Positions 7,369 through 16,599 of a DNA stretch of 38,400 nucleotides are shown one piece after another. Numbering within the stretch: the stretch's first letter is position 1; the number at the start of each line of letters is the position of its first letter. The position numbers and the translations under genes are program-made. The DNA comes from Magnetococcales bacterium (GTDB lineage Bacteria > Pseudomonadota > Magnetococcia > Magnetococcales > Magnetaquicoccaceae): assembly GCA_015231775.1 (NCBI GenBank), contig JADGAY010000017.1, positions 1 to 38,400 of the forward strand, given 5' to 3'. The notes below the pieces were generated by a model that did no database searches, was not told where the DNA came from, and saw nothing but the letters and a program-made list of their open reading frames with translations.

Positions 7369-10300
7369 ATGAACACGCGGCGGGGAGCGGCGATTGCAGC
7401 CATGGGCAGGATCTATCAAGCGCATTCGTGGCGAAAAACCAGCCTCGATTTTCTGTGGGCGGCATTGGCGATGACCCTGTTCGAGGGGTTGAAGGAGCTG
7501 TCGCCGACCCCTCTTTCCCTCTGGGAGTCCCACGCGATCACCATCCTGGCCGCCGGGGTGATCGCGACGGTGGGGATGCGTCGAATCGATGATACCCAGC
7601 GTCGGGAGTACCAGTTCCGCAAGGCCTTGCTCCAGACGATTCCCGATCCGGTGTGGATGAAGGATCCGAAAGGCCTCTATCTGGCCTGCAACCAGGCGTT
7701 CGAGATCTCCCTGGGTCGAACCGAAGCCGAAATCCTCGGCAAGAGCGATGATGACTTCATGACCCCGGAACATGCGGCCTCTTACCGTGCCCGTGACCAG
7801 GCGGCGGTCATGGCCGGGAAACCCACGGTCAACGAGGAGTGGATCACCTACGCCAAAGCCACCCATCCGATCCTGCTCCAGACTACCAAGACCCCCTTGT
7901 ACGGTGTGCATGGGGAGTTGATCGGGGTGTTGGGGATTTCCCACGACATCACCGATCTGCGCCTGCAGCAAGAGGCCTTGCGTGCGAGTCAGGCCACCTT
8001 GCGAACGGCCCAGGAGATGGCGCATGTGGGCAGTTGGAAACTGGATCCCATCAGCGGGGCGTGGGATTGCTCCGAGGCGTGTCTGCGCATCCTGGGCGTT
8101 CCCGCGGGTGGCGGGATGGACCAGGAGCGCTACCTCATTCTGGTCCATGGGGAGGATCGAGCGGCGGTTCGGAATGCCCTGGAAACGGTGCGGATGGGCG
8201 GTGAATGCGATCTCGAACACCGGATTCTGGTGGAAGGGGTGCTGCAGTGGGTCCGTTTTCAGGCCCTGTGGGAACGGGATGTCGAGGGTGGTCCGGGCTG
8301 TTTGATCGGCGTCATCCACGAGATCACCCAGCGCAAGCGTTTGGAAGCCTCCCTGAGCGAGAATCTGGCACGATCCCTGGCGATCATCGAAGCCTCCCCG
8401 GTGGCCATGGCGATCAACGACGATGCTGGCAACATCACCTACATCAATTCGGCGGGCATCTGGACTTTCGGCTACACCCTTCGGGATATTCCCACCCTGG
8501 AGGCGTGGTGGCCTCTGGCCTATCCCGATCCGGCCTATCGACGCCAGGTCGCCACGGCGTGGCAAGAGCATCTGGATCGGGCCAGGGAGACGGGGGAGCC
8601 GTTCAAGCCGATGGAGGTCCGGATTCACTGCAAGGATGGCACCTGCCGCGATGTTCTTGTTCAAGCCTCCTCTCTGGCCGAGGCGCATGCCGGCATTCAT
8701 CTGGTCACCTTGATGGACATCACCGAGCGCAAGCAGGCCGAGGATGCCCTGCGGGAGAGTCAGGAGCGTTATCGGGCGTTGTTCGAGTCGGCTCCGGACG
8801 CCATCTTCCTGGCCGATGCGTCCACCGGGATCATCGTCGATGCCAACCGCGAGGCCGAGCAGCTTCTGGGGCGTCCGTTGAGCGAGGTGATCGGCATGCA
8901 TCAGAGTCAATTGCATCCCCCCGGCATGCTGGAGGAGACAACATCCGCATTTAAAAAGCATGTGGCTCTCAGGATCGTGGATGCCGGCAGCGCTACCATG
9001 GTGGATGTGTTGCGTGGCGACGGGACGATGGTGCCGGTTGAGATAAGCGGCTGCACCGTCACCATCGAGGGGCGGGCCTTCGTGCAAGGGATATTCCGTA
9101 ACATCTCCCAGCGATTGAGTCTGGAACACACCATCGCCACCAAGGATGCCGAATATCGACGCATGATCGAAAATCTTCAGGATGGCTACTGGAGCGTGGA
9201 TACCACCAACGGCACCATCCAGGATGTCAACGAGGCCTATGTGCGTCTTTCCGGCTACAGTCGCGCGGAGTTGATCGGCAAACATATTTCGGAGTTGGAT
9301 GCCATCGAGAATGCGACCGATGCCATGAGGCGCATCGAAAGGATGATGCCTGCGCGCGGTTCCCGATTCGAAACCTGGCACCGGACCAAACAGGGCCAGA
9401 TTTGGCCAGTGGAGATCACCACCACCTTTTCGCCCCTGCCAGGAGGGGTCAATGTCGCCTTTGCCCGCGACATCAGCCAACGCAAGCGCGACGAGGCGAC
9501 CATCCTGCGGGAAAAGGAGACCCATCAACAGTTGGCCCAGCTCGGCAAAGAGTTGCTGGAGGCCCGCAACAGCAGTTACGGTTCGCTCTGCCGCGCGGTA
9601 CTCAACTGTTGCAAGATCATTACCCAAAGTTCCCACGGCTACATCAATCTGGTCGATTCCCGCCGCGGCTGGTCCAGGAATTACGTCCTGGATGCGCCGT
9701 TCGTCCTGCCACGGGATGTCGGCGGTGACCCGCCCCTGCTCAAGGGGTATCATGATCCCTGGGGATGGGTGATCGGCAACCGTCAACCCCTGGTCCGCAA
9801 CACCCCCACCGAGGATGCGCGTTTCTTCGATCAGCCGGTGCCCCCGTTCCGCTTTGAGCGCTTCCTGGCCATTCCCGTGCTGCGCGAGGGCCGGGTGATC
9901 GCCGAAGTGGCGGTGGCCAATGCCAACCAGGCGTATGGTCCGGAGAGTATGGCCGACCTGGTGTGGGTGGGGGATCTGTTCGCCATCGCCCTGGAGCGGT
10001 TCGAACTGGAACGACAACTCCAGCATGCCCAGAAAATGGAGGCCATCGGCACCCTGAGCGCGGGGATCGCCCATGATTTCAATAATATCCTTGGTATCAT
10101 GCTCGGTTTTACGGAGTTGGCCCAGTTGCGGCTCGACGACCGGGAGCGGGTTCGGCAGAGTCTGGACGGGATCCTGATCGCCGGCAGTCGCGCCAAGGGA
10201 TTGGTGGACCAGCTCTTGACCTTCAGCCGTGACAAGGGTGGTGAGAAAGGGGTCGTGCAACTGGCCACGATCGTCAAGGAGGTGAAAAGGCTGTTGCAAC

Positions 10301-11178
10301 ACACGGTGCCGCAGACGGTCACCCTTGAGATCGATATCCGGAATCCGGAGGTGACGGTCATGGGCGACCCCACCCAGTTGCATCAATTGCTGTTGAATCT
10401 CTGCACCAACGCCATTCAGGCCTTGAACGACGCGCGCGGCAGGATCGACATCACCCTCGAGCGGGTTTTACCCGTTGGCGAGGCTGGGCGGAACCTCGGG
10501 TTGGCCGCCGGCGCGTATGCCCGTTTGCAGGTGAGCGACAACGGCGCCGGGATACCCCAGGAGATCCTTGAGCACATCTTCGAACCCTTTTTCACCACCA
10601 AGGGGGTGGGAAAAGGGACCGGACTCGGATTGTCGGTGGTGCACGGGATCGTGACCGGCCATGGCGGAGCGATCCATGTGGAGAGCCGGATGGGACAGGG
10701 AAGCCTCTTTTCCGTCTATTTGCCGGTGGCCGGCGAGGTGCGGGAGTTCTTGTCCGAAGGGACGCATTCCGCCGCCGAGCCGCAGCCGTCCCTCCACGGG
10801 AAGCTCTTGATCGTGGACGACGAAGCGCAACTGTTGACCATTCAGGAACAGATGCTCGTTGGTGCCGGTTTCGACGTGGTCTGTTGCACCTCTCCCGATC
10901 AGGCTTTGGCCCGGTACGCGGACCAACCGGATCATTATGTCGCCCTGATCACCGATAATGCCATGCCAGGCATGACCGGCATCGAACTGGCGTCCCGGAT
11001 CAAGGCGCATGGGACGCATCTGCCGGTGGTGCTCTGCACCGGCATGGGGGATGGTGGTCACTGGGGGAGTTCTCCGCCGGATCATGTGGATATCGTGTTG
11101 CAGAAACCTACCCCCTTGCGCAAACTTCTGGAGGTGCTCTCGGAGTTGTTGCCCGCACATGGGGGGGTGGGGTGCTGA
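7369..11178 (+). CDS. Multi-PAS/GAF hybrid histidine kinase with C-terminal receiver
   Basis: A 1269-residue sensor kinase. Two probable membrane helices (about 24-44 and 55-70) are followed by roughly five PAS units (about 84-205, 206-327, 328-455, 456-592 and 595-715), several ending in the PAC-type DIT/ISxRK-like motif. A GAF domain (about 725-885) comes next. The dimerisation helix carries His902 in GIAHDFNNILGIMLGF, the AHDFNN type of histidine kinase. The ATPase domain has DNGAGIP and GTGLGLSVVHGIV. The receiver (about 1145-1265) has Asp1196 in ITDNAMPGMTG and Lys in LQKPTPL. The ATG at 7369 has a poor ribosome-binding site; Met12 at 7402 is an alternative. It stands alone, with its own upstream terminator and promoter. 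The ligand is unknown, and stacked PAS domains suggest integration of several redox or small-molecule cues. Confidence 0.94.
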   Translation: MNTRRGAAIAAMGRIYQAHSWRKTSLDFLWAALAMTLFEGLKELSPTPLSLWESHAITILAAGVIATVGMRRIDDTQRREYQFRKALLQTIPDPVWMKDPKGLYLACNQAFEISLGRTEAEILGKSDDDFMTPEHAASYRARDQAAVMAGKPTVNEEWITYAKATHPILLQTTKTPLYGVHGELIGVLGISHDITDLRLQQEALRASQATLRTAQEMAHVGSWKLDPISGAWDCSEACLRILGVPAGGGMDQERYLILVHGEDRAAVRNALETVRMGGECDLEHRILVEGVLQWVRFQALWERDVEGGPGCLIGVIHEITQRKRLEASLSENLARSLAIIEASPVAMAINDDAGNITYINSAGIWTFGYTLRDIPTLEAWWPLAYPDPAYRRQVATAWQEHLDRARETGEPFKPMEVRIHCKDGTCRDVLVQASSLAEAHAGIHLVTLMDITERKQAEDALRESQERYRALFESAPDAIFLADASTGIIVDANREAEQLLGRPLSEVIGMHQSQLHPPGMLEETTSAFKKHVALRIVDAGSATMVDVLRGDGTMVPVEISGCTVTIEGRAFVQGIFRNISQRLSLEHTIATKDAEYRRMIENLQDGYWSVDTTNGTIQDVNEAYVRLSGYSRAELIGKHISELDAIENATDAMRRIERMMPARGSRFETWHRTKQGQIWPVEITTTFSPLPGGVNVAFARDISQRKRDEATILREKETHQQLAQLGKELLEARNSSYGSLCRAVLNCCKIITQSSHGYINLVDSRRGWSRNYVLDAPFVLPRDVGGDPPLLKGYHDPWGWVIGNRQPLVRNTPTEDARFFDQPVPPFRFERFLAIPVLREGRVIAEVAVANANQAYGPESMADLVWVGDLFAIALERFELERQLQHAQKMEAIGTLSAGIAHDFNNILGIMLGFTELAQLRLDDRERVRQSLDGILIAGSRAKGLVDQLLTFSRDKGGEKGVVQLATIVKEVKRLLQHTVPQTVTLEIDIRNPEVTVMGDPTQLHQLLLNLCTNAIQALNDARGRIDITLERVLPVGEAGRNLGLAAGAYARLQVSDNGAGIPQEILEHIFEPFFTTKGVGKGTGLGLSVVHGIVTGHGGAIHVESRMGQGSLFSVYLPVAGEVREFLSEGTHSAAEPQPSLHGKLLIVDDEAQLLTIQEQMLVGAGFDVVCCTSPDQALARYADQPDHYVALITDNAMPGMTGIELASRIKAHGTHLPVVLCTGMGDGGHWGSSPPDHVDIVLQKPTPLRKLLEVLSELLPAHGGVGC

Positions 11179-11316
11179 TTCTTACAAAATCACCCTGTAA
11201 ACCAATCCGTGTGTGCATGCGATCACCCGCATTTGTCGGATCTGGCTTGACGGGTGGCTCGGGCGTGCGAACCCGTGTTGAGGGAGTGTGGGATGGTGAA
11301 ACTGGAAAATTTATCC

Positions 11317-11345
11317 TTGGAAATTTGACGAAATTCAGCTAAACT
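11317..11345 (+). promoter_or_regulatory. Candidate sigma-70 promoter for the 89-residue gene
   Basis: TTGGAA at 11317-11322 and TAAACT at 11340-11345 are separated by 17 bp and each match consensus at 4 of 6 positions. Transcription would begin near 11352, giving a leader of about 70 nt before the small gene at 11425. The surrounding AT-richness contrasts with the GC-rich genes on either side. Confidence 0.45.
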
Positions 11346-11424
11346 GAGTCTCACTAATGAATGGCTTGGCGTGTTTGCGTTTCTCGAGCCGTTTATCCTT
11401 GCTTTCCAAACAGGTTGAACAAGA

Positions 11425-11694
11425 ATGAGCATTTACGGCGAAAATACGTTGATCTTCGGTCCCAGCGCCCAGGCTGCTTTCGACGCCTTGTCGCAACGCA
11501 CGCGGACCATGGCCGGCGTCTCCCAGCTGCGTCTGTTCGAGCAGCAGGCCGTGCAGAGCATGGCCGGTGTTGCCAACGATACCTCCCGCGCCTCGGTGGC
11601 CTATAAAGTCTCCCTCTCCGAAGCTGCCATGCGGCTTTATTATCAAAAGGCGGGTATCGCCACTTCGGAACCGATCTCCAAACTGATTCTGTAG
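11425..11694 (+). CDS. Small protein of unknown function (89 aa)
   Basis: I do not recognise this protein. It has 89 residues, no signal peptide, no membrane helix and no cysteine. It is rich in Ala, Ser and Gln and mostly predicted helical, including the segment QLRLFEQQAVQSMAGVANDT. The C-terminus SEPISKLIL is hydrophobic. It sits alone between the large kinase and the cold-shock gene, has its own candidate promoter, and has a weak ribosome-binding site. Codon use matches the neighbouring genes, which supports it being real. A longer open frame covers the opposite strand (to about 11895) but has no start context or recognisable domain. Confidence 0.55.
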   Translation: MSIYGENTLIFGPSAQAAFDALSQRTRTMAGVSQLRLFEQQAVQSMAGVANDTSRASVAYKVSLSEAAMRLYYQKAGIATSEPISKLIL

Positions 11695-12011
11695 TGGTGC
11701 GCCATTTCGGCTGTTCTGATTGGTTTCGATCGTCGAGCCCCCATCCTGGGGTCTGGATTTCATTCCCTGACGCTTGTTCGATTCCTGGTTCCTGGTCAAC
11801 CATCCTGCCTGTCTCGGAGGGTGATGGGGCCAGTCATGGCGTGTCGGAAGTGGGAGTTCGCCCCGGTTCCCGGTCGGGGCATGCCCGTTCCCCATGGTTG
11901 ATGGAGGGTGAATCGGGTTGCGTGTCAGATTTTTCGTTTATATTAAACAATATAATTTTGTAAAAAAAGATGGGTCCGTTCAAAAAAAATCAAGCCATAA
12001 AAAATTTTTTC
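11695..12011. other. Intergenic stretch without a supported gene
   Basis: The first 220 bp are GC-rich and hold only random-looking frames. From about 11930 the sequence becomes strongly AT-rich, leading into the cold-shock promoter. I see no clear terminator for the small upstream gene and no RNA gene here. Confidence 0.5.
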
Positions 12012-12137
12012 TTGTTTCGGGTTGCACTCCTTCGTATGGTAATGTCCAGAGGGGATAAGCGGAGAGGACGATGGGACGTTTTACTCAATTTATCCTAAAG
12101 ATTATGTGGTCCAGTTGATTATCGGGAGTAGAAAACA
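12012..12137 (+). promoter_or_regulatory. Cold-shock gene promoter and long 5' leader
   Basis: TTGTTT (12012-12017), a 17-bp spacer and TATGGT (12035-12040) form a plausible promoter. Transcription from about 12047 gives a leader of about 90 nt before the ATG at 12138, with GGGAG about 10 nt upstream of it. Long structured leaders that change fold with temperature are typical of cspA-type genes. Such behaviour here is inference. Confidence 0.45.
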
Positions 12138-12350
12138 ATGTCACAAACGGTTCGTGGGACGGTCAAGTGGTTCAACAACTCCAAGGGTTTTGGCTTTTTG
12201 GCCCCGGAAGATGGCAGCGAGGACGTATTCGTCCACTTTTCCGCCATCAAGGCCGATGGCTTCAAATCCCTGGAAGAGGGTCAGAAGGTGAAGTTTGAAG
12301 TGGTGCGGGGACAAAAGGGCTTGCAAGCCGCCAACGTCGAGCCGCTTTGA
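12138..12350 (+). CDS. Cold-shock domain protein, CspA family
   Basis: A 70-residue single cold-shock domain (OB-fold) protein that binds single-stranded nucleic acid and acts as an RNA chaperone or antiterminator. RNP1 is KGFGFL (16-21) and RNP2 is VFVHF (30-34). The start [20 protein letters not shown] is typical, and the length is normal for the family. It is a monocistronic gene with a long leader and a strong terminator just downstream. Which paralogue it is (cold-induced or constitutive) cannot be told. Confidence 0.97.
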   Translation: MSQTVRGTVKWFNNSKGFGFLAPEDGSEDVFVHFSAIKADGFKSLEEGQKVKFEVVRGQKGLQAANVEPL

Positions 12351-12385
12351 TCGCCACGTTCTGATACCGCGGTCCGTTCTTCAGG

Positions 12386-12422
12386 AAAGCCGTCCGGAAT
12401 CCTTGTTCCGGGCGGCTTTTTT
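12386..12422 (+). terminator. Intrinsic terminator of the cold-shock gene
   Basis: A 14-bp stem with one G.T pair (AAAGCCGTCCGGAA at 12386-12399, TTCCGGGCGGCTTT at 12406-12419), a 6-nt loop and a T-run to 12422. It starts 36 bp after the cold-shock stop. Confidence 0.9.
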
Positions 12423-12427
12423 GTTTA

Positions 12428-12495
12428 CCGTGGAACGCCCGAAGGGAGGTCCACGGTCGGGGGGTTGGGGGGTTCGCCCCCCATCTGGCAAATTT
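12428..12495 (+). repeat. 68-bp double-hairpin intergenic repeat, copy 1a
   Basis: The first half (12428-12456) folds as CCGTGGA/TCCACGG arms with inner CCC/GGG and a GAA loop. The second half is GGGGGG-TTCG-CCCCCC, a tetraloop hairpin near 12467-12482. The tail is ATCTGGCAAATTT. It begins 5 bp after the cold-shock terminator and is followed directly by copy 1b, which defines a 68-bp unit. Confidence 0.85.
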
Positions 12496-12552
12496 CCGTG
12501 GAACGCCCGAAGGGAGGTCCACGGTCGGGGGGTTGGGGGGTTCGCTTCCCTC
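12496..12552 (+). repeat. 68-bp double-hairpin intergenic repeat, copy 1b (3' decayed)
   Basis: This is a head-to-tail duplicate of copy 1a. The first hairpin and the G-rich part are identical, but the C-run of the second hairpin has decayed (ttcgcttccc) and the tail is lost. Confidence 0.85.
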
Positions 12553-12633
12553 AAACCCGCAACGTTGGTCGTGGCCTGCTCCCATGAGCGTTCCCTATCC
12601 CGCAACTGCCGGATCCAGGATGATTGAAGATCC

Positions 12634-13773
12634 ATGAGTCAGGAGTTTTCCGAGAAGCCGTTCTTTCTGCAAGCCTTTCGCGGCTTGACCTTGACCATCG
12701 CCCTCTGCGAGGAGAGCGATTTGACCCTGCACACCCAACGTGCCCTGGCGGATGTGATCCGGGATCTGGTGGTCCATCAGGCCAAGGTGCTGATCGTGGC
12801 CCAGGACGAGACGGTGGTGGGCGCTTTCCTGTCGGGACTGGAGAGCGAGTTGTCCGATCTGTTGCCGGTGTTGACCTCCCGCGGTGGGGAGATTCCGTCG
12901 GCGTTGTGGAATCGGGCCACTTCGGTGCATGTGGTCCATCTGGGTGGGGAGACCCTTGCGCTTTACTGGGAGCGGTTGGCCCGCTTTGGGGCGCTGTTGC
13001 GCCTGCCGCGACTCCTGCTGATCCATCGGGATGGCGGCGAGGGGTGGCTGGATGGGGAGGGGGAGAGTCTGAATTTCGTCAACCCGGCCCGGCTCAAACG
13101 TCTTCTCGGTGAGTCGGAGGCCAAAACGCCGGCTCTGGCGGTGTTGCGGCGGACCATTCTGGAGCTGTTGACCGGCGGGGTGGGGGCGGTGAGTCTGTGC
13201 CGGTTGGGCGATCTGGAACGGGAGCTGTTCTCCTACGAGGGGCAGGGGCTGTTCTTCTCGCGGCGTCACTACTGTCAGGTGCGACGGTTGACCCTGGATG
13301 ATTTTTCGGCGGCGGCGGCCATGATCCGGCGCGGGGAGAGTGAGGGGTATCTTTTGCCCCGCTCCGATGAGTCGGTGACCGCGCTTCTGACCCAGGGGTA
13401 TGGGGCCTTCATCTCCGAACACCACCTCTCCGGGGTGTGCGGTTTGGTGACCGAGCCCTATCGATCGCGCAACGCCGGAGAGATCACGGCGTTGTATGCC
13501 CTGACCCGGTTTCAGGGCGAAGGGATCGGTGGGAGGCTTCTGACGCGCATGATTCAGGAGGCGCGACGCATGCGTCTGGAGTTGCTGTTTGCCTGCGTGG
13601 GGGATCCACGGGCCATGGCGTTTTTCGGCCATCACGGCTTCGAGCGGGTGGATCCCGATCTTCTGCCGGCGGAGAAGTGGCGGCACTACGATTCGGCGCG
13701 CAAGGCGCGCATCGTCTCCCTGGCGCGTCGGATGGGCGGCGGGAACCAGGGGGGTGGCGAGGCGCGGGGGTGA
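12634..13773 (+). CDS. N-acetylglutamate synthase-like acetyltransferase (degenerate kinase-like domain + GNAT)
   Basis: A 379-residue protein. The N-terminal half (about 15-205) resembles the amino-acid-kinase-like domain of ArgA-type N-acetylglutamate synthases but lacks a clear kinase nucleotide-binding motif. The C-terminal half (about 210-350) is a GNAT acetyltransferase with the acetyl-CoA motif RFQGEGIGGRLL (292-303) and ACVGDPRAMAFFGHHGF near the end. ArgA-type enzymes acetylate glutamate for arginine synthesis. The GNAT part is secure; the substrate is inferred from architecture, and no other arg genes lie nearby. Upstream are a REP-like repeat and a weak ribosome-binding site. The thiO-like gene starts 66 bp downstream on the same strand. 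Confidence 0.72.
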   Translation: MSQEFSEKPFFLQAFRGLTLTIALCEESDLTLHTQRALADVIRDLVVHQAKVLIVAQDETVVGAFLSGLESELSDLLPVLTSRGGEIPSALWNRATSVHVVHLGGETLALYWERLARFGALLRLPRLLLIHRDGGEGWLDGEGESLNFVNPARLKRLLGESEAKTPALAVLRRTILELLTGGVGAVSLCRLGDLERELFSYEGQGLFFSRRHYCQVRRLTLDDFSAAAAMIRRGESEGYLLPRSDESVTALLTQGYGAFISEHHLSGVCGLVTEPYRSRNAGEITALYALTRFQGEGIGGRLLTRMIQEARRMRLELLFACVGDPRAMAFFGHHGFERVDPDLLPAEKWRHYDSARKARIVSLARRMGGGNQGGGEARG

Positions 13774-13839
13774 TTGGGGCGTGGTGTCGGGTGGTCCGAG
13801 GCGCGTGGTTTTTGAGGTGCGTGGAGACGGGAGGTCGGC

Positions 13840-14928
13840 GTGGAGAGGGTGGTGATCATCGGGGCGGGGGTGATGGGCTGTGCATGCGCCCATCGGTTGG
13901 CCGAGGCAGGCTTGAGCGTCACCCTGCTGGAGAAGTCCATACCGGGGGCGGAATCGTCGGCTGCCGCCGCCGGGATCCTGGGGGCCCAGTCCGAGGTGGC
14001 GGGTCCGGGTCCGTTTTTCGAGCTGTGCCTGGCCAGTCGCAGCCGTTTTCACGCTTACGCCCGTGAGTTGACCGCCTTGAGCGGGGTTTCGGTGGGCTAC
14101 GAGGATGCCGGCGTGCTGGAGGTGGCCCTGGATCCGGCGGAGGGACGACTCTCCGCCGCCCGCGCCGAATGGATGCTTGACCGGGGCTTGCGGGTCGAGA
14201 TCCTGGATCGGGATCAGGCCAGAGCCTTGGAGCCGGCCTTGACGGAGCGGATGGTGGGGGCCTTGTATTTTCCGGATGATCACTGGGTCGATCCGGTGGC
14301 GTTGTCCGCGGCGTTGGCATCCGTCGCCGCGCGGGTTGGCGCTGAGTTTCGTTCCGGAGAGCGGGTGCGGGCGATCCGGATCGAGGACGGGTGCGTGACC
14401 GGGGTTGTGACCGATGGGGGCTTCATCCCCGCCGAACGGGTGGTGGTGGCCGGAGGGGCGTGGAGTTCGGAGATTCCCGGCCTGCCCCCGTTGCGCACCA
14501 CGATTCGCCCCGTGGCCGGACAGATCATCCAGCTCGAGAGTCGTCCGCCCCGTTTCCGGCATGTGGTCTATGGGTACAAGGGGTATGTGGTGCCCCGCGC
14601 GGATGGGCGGGTGTTGATGGGTTCGACCCTGGAGGATCGCGGCTTCGACAAGGCGGTTACCCTGGGCGGGTTGCATCGGGTGGCGGGCATGGCTCTGGAG
14701 ATGCTCCCCGGACTGGCCAACGCCCGTTATCTAAGCTCCTGGTCGGGCCTGCGTCCGGCCTCGGCGGACAATCTGCCGCTGCTGGGCGCGGCTTCGGTGC
14801 ACGGACTGTTCGTGGCCGCCGGTCACTATCGCAACGGCATTCTGCTGACCCCGATCACCGCCGAGGTGATTTGTGATCTGGTGCTCGGGCGGACCCCGGA
14901 GGTGGCCATCGACGCGTTCGCCCCATGA
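13840..14928 (+). CDS. thiO: FAD-dependent glycine oxidase, ThiO-like
   Basis: A 362-residue flavoprotein of the D-amino-acid oxidase family. The dinucleotide-binding motif GAGVMG is at 8-13, followed by the adenine-binding acidic end of strand 2 (LLEKS). The C-terminal GHYRNGILLTPITAEV matches the family's FAD and substrate region. SWSGLRPASADNLPLLG is typical of ThiO, which oxidises glycine to iminoglycine for the thiazole of thiamine. Other members oxidise sarcosine or D-amino acids, and no thi genes are adjacent, so the symbol is likely rather than certain. The start is GTG at 13840, supported by GGGAGGT 5-6 nt upstream. It converges on the EAL gene with a 44-bp gap. Confidence 0.85.
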   Translation: MERVVIIGAGVMGCACAHRLAEAGLSVTLLEKSIPGAESSAAAAGILGAQSEVAGPGPFFELCLASRSRFHAYARELTALSGVSVGYEDAGVLEVALDPAEGRLSAARAEWMLDRGLRVEILDRDQARALEPALTERMVGALYFPDDHWVDPVALSAALASVAARVGAEFRSGERVRAIRIEDGCVTGVVTDGGFIPAERVVVAGGAWSSEIPGLPPLRTTIRPVAGQIIQLESRPPRFRHVVYGYKGYVVPRADGRVLMGSTLEDRGFDKAVTLGGLHRVAGMALEMLPGLANARYLSSWSGLRPASADNLPLLGAASVHGLFVAAGHYRNGILLTPITAEVICDLVLGRTPEVAIDAFAP

Positions 14929-14972
14929 CCGGACACGGGAATCCGGATCGCGGCGCTCCGCGCGGCGCGGCA

Positions 14973-16325
14973 TCACCCGGCGTGGGAGTGGATCAACAAC
15001 TCGGGGCGCACGGCGCGATTCCAGGCCAGGTCGCAGCAATAGACCCGGATTTGACCGTTTTTGTGACGCATCGCCAGGGAGAGGGTCACGCAGTCCTGGG
15101 CATCGGGCAGCGAGAAGTAGGGTCCGGTCACCTGCACCTGCCCGAAGTAGCGCATCGCCCGGCGGAAGTAGTCGCGTCGCGACCAGTCCGCGCCACGGGC
15201 ATCGGTCAAGGGGATGAGTGGCCGTCGGGACAGATCGGCGCGGCTGCTCCCCTGGAGGTTGCCGCCGATCTGAATGCCGTTTTCGTCCAATACGAAACAG
15301 CGCCGCACGCCGGGACTCTTGAGGTATTTTTCGAACCGCTTTTCATGCCGGTCCGTTTCCTTGCCGGTCATCTTCTTTTTGAACAGGGCGAGGAAGTCAC
15401 CGATCCGGCTGTTGAGTTCCCGCGTTTGGATGTGGGCATTCGCCCTCTCCCGATCGAGCAGTTGTCCGGAGAGGTGCGCGAGGAGCGGTTCGGCGGCGCG
15501 GGTCGGGGTGAGATGGGGCGTGGGGCGCGCCAGATGATACCCCTGCACGAAGTCCACATCCGCGTCCATGGCGATCAGGGTTTGCTCTTCGGTTTCGATC
15601 CCTTCGAGCAGAACCAGTTTGCCGGCCTGATGAAGCATGGTGGAGATGCTGGAGAGAAAGGCGCGTGCCCGTGCGTCCTGGCTGGCCTGGACGATCAGGG
15701 AGCGATCCAGCTTGACGATATCGGCCTTGAGCTTCCAGATGCGGTCGAAGTTGGCCTCTCCCGCGCCGAAGTCGTCCACGGCGATCAGGCAGCCCAGGGA
15801 GCGGTAGTGATCGACGATCTCCACAATGCGGGATTCGTCGTGGAATCCCTGTTCCAGAATCTCCACCACCACCCGGTTGGGCTCGATGCCATGGATGCGC
15901 AGCAGCTCTTCGGTGAAGCGGAATTGACGGCTTTTGCCGGTACGGGTGACGTTGGGATGGAAGTTCAGGAACAGCCAGCCATCCTGGCCATTGCTCTGAC
16001 GCACGAAGTTGCGCAGGTGCAGGCAGCGGCTCAGCCAGTCGGTATAGAGCAGATTCTTGGCGTGGCCTTCGGAGTGGAAGAACGCCAGGGGGGAGATCGA
16101 ACGTCCCGACTCGTCGTGGACACGCAACAGGGCTTCGTGGCCAACCACGCCGCGATGCGCCAGACCGAAAATCGGCTGAAAGGTGCTGCTCAAGGTGTGG
16201 CCGAGAAACCGTTCCACGGCGTGATCCCTGGGACCGAACGGGCGGCGCGTGGCATGATCCTGATGGCGGCGGATGTCGAACGGGGTGGCATATTCGATCG
16301 GTTGATCCGTGGAGACTCGGTGCAT
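14973..16325 (-). CDS. EAL-domain c-di-GMP phosphodiesterase with C-terminal sensor domain
   Basis: About 450 residues. The EAL domain (about 45-285) retains all key catalytic residues: Glu64 of EAL, Asn121 (FLNFHP), Glu155 (VEILEQ), Asp184-Asp185 (DDFGAG), Lys205 (VKLD), Glu241 (EGIETEEQ) and Gln261 (VQGYHLARP). It is therefore probably active in degrading c-di-GMP to pGpG. The C-terminal region (about 290-450) resembles the YkuI-type PAS/Cache-like domain that follows some EAL domains (for example VRRCFVLDENGIQIGGN). No membrane helix is seen. The start is uncertain: the ATG at 16325 lacks a clear ribosome-binding site, and a GTG six codons upstream has GGAA nearby. Confidence 0.9.
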   Translation of the reverse strand: MHRVSTDQPIEYATPFDIRRHQDHATRRPFGPRDHAVERFLGHTLSSTFQPIFGLAHRGVVGHEALLRVHDESGRSISPLAFFHSEGHAKNLLYTDWLSRCLHLRNFVRQSNGQDGWLFLNFHPNVTRTGKSRQFRFTEELLRIHGIEPNRVVVEILEQGFHDESRIVEIVDHYRSLGCLIAVDDFGAGEANFDRIWKLKADIVKLDRSLIVQASQDARARAFLSSISTMLHQAGKLVLLEGIETEEQTLIAMDADVDFVQGYHLARPTPHLTPTRAAEPLLAHLSGQLLDRERANAHIQTRELNSRIGDFLALFKKKMTGKETDRHEKRFEKYLKSPGVRRCFVLDENGIQIGGNLQGSSRADLSRRPLIPLTDARGADWSRRDYFRRAMRYFGQVQVTGPYFSLPDAQDCVTLSLAMRHKNGQIRVYCCDLAWNRAVRPELLIHSHAG

Positions 16326-16599
16326 CGTATTGTTGAACACGGTTCGTTTCCATGACTTGAGCAAGACAGTATTGTAACAAATCTTGCAACGCAAGAGGCG
16401 AGCCATTTGGGTTTGTTGTTGCAATATCAAGCGTTGCCGATAAGTTTTGGTCCGATTGGATGGCAATTTGACATTTTTTTATACAGAAACGAACGGTGAA
16501 TTGTGTGTTTTCTGGTGACATGCAAAATTGTTGAGCAAAATCTTGGGTGCGCATGCCAGGTGCGCACGATCATGGGGTTGAAAGGGAGCTGTTTGAACG

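Noticed and set aside
7309-10386. A 1025-codon open frame on the minus strand opposite the large hybrid kinase
   Set aside because: It arises from GC-rich codon bias. The plus-strand frame has clear PAS, GAF, kinase and receiver domains, while the minus frame shows none.
11335-11895. Minus-strand frame opposite the 89-residue gene
   Set aside because: It has no ribosome-binding site, promoter or domain. The plus-strand gene has a promoter candidate and better codon use.
12428-12552. Tandem repeat considered as a short CRISPR-like array
   Set aside because: There are only two adjacent units with no spacers, and the unit recurs singly elsewhere as a double hairpin, which fits a REP-like family.
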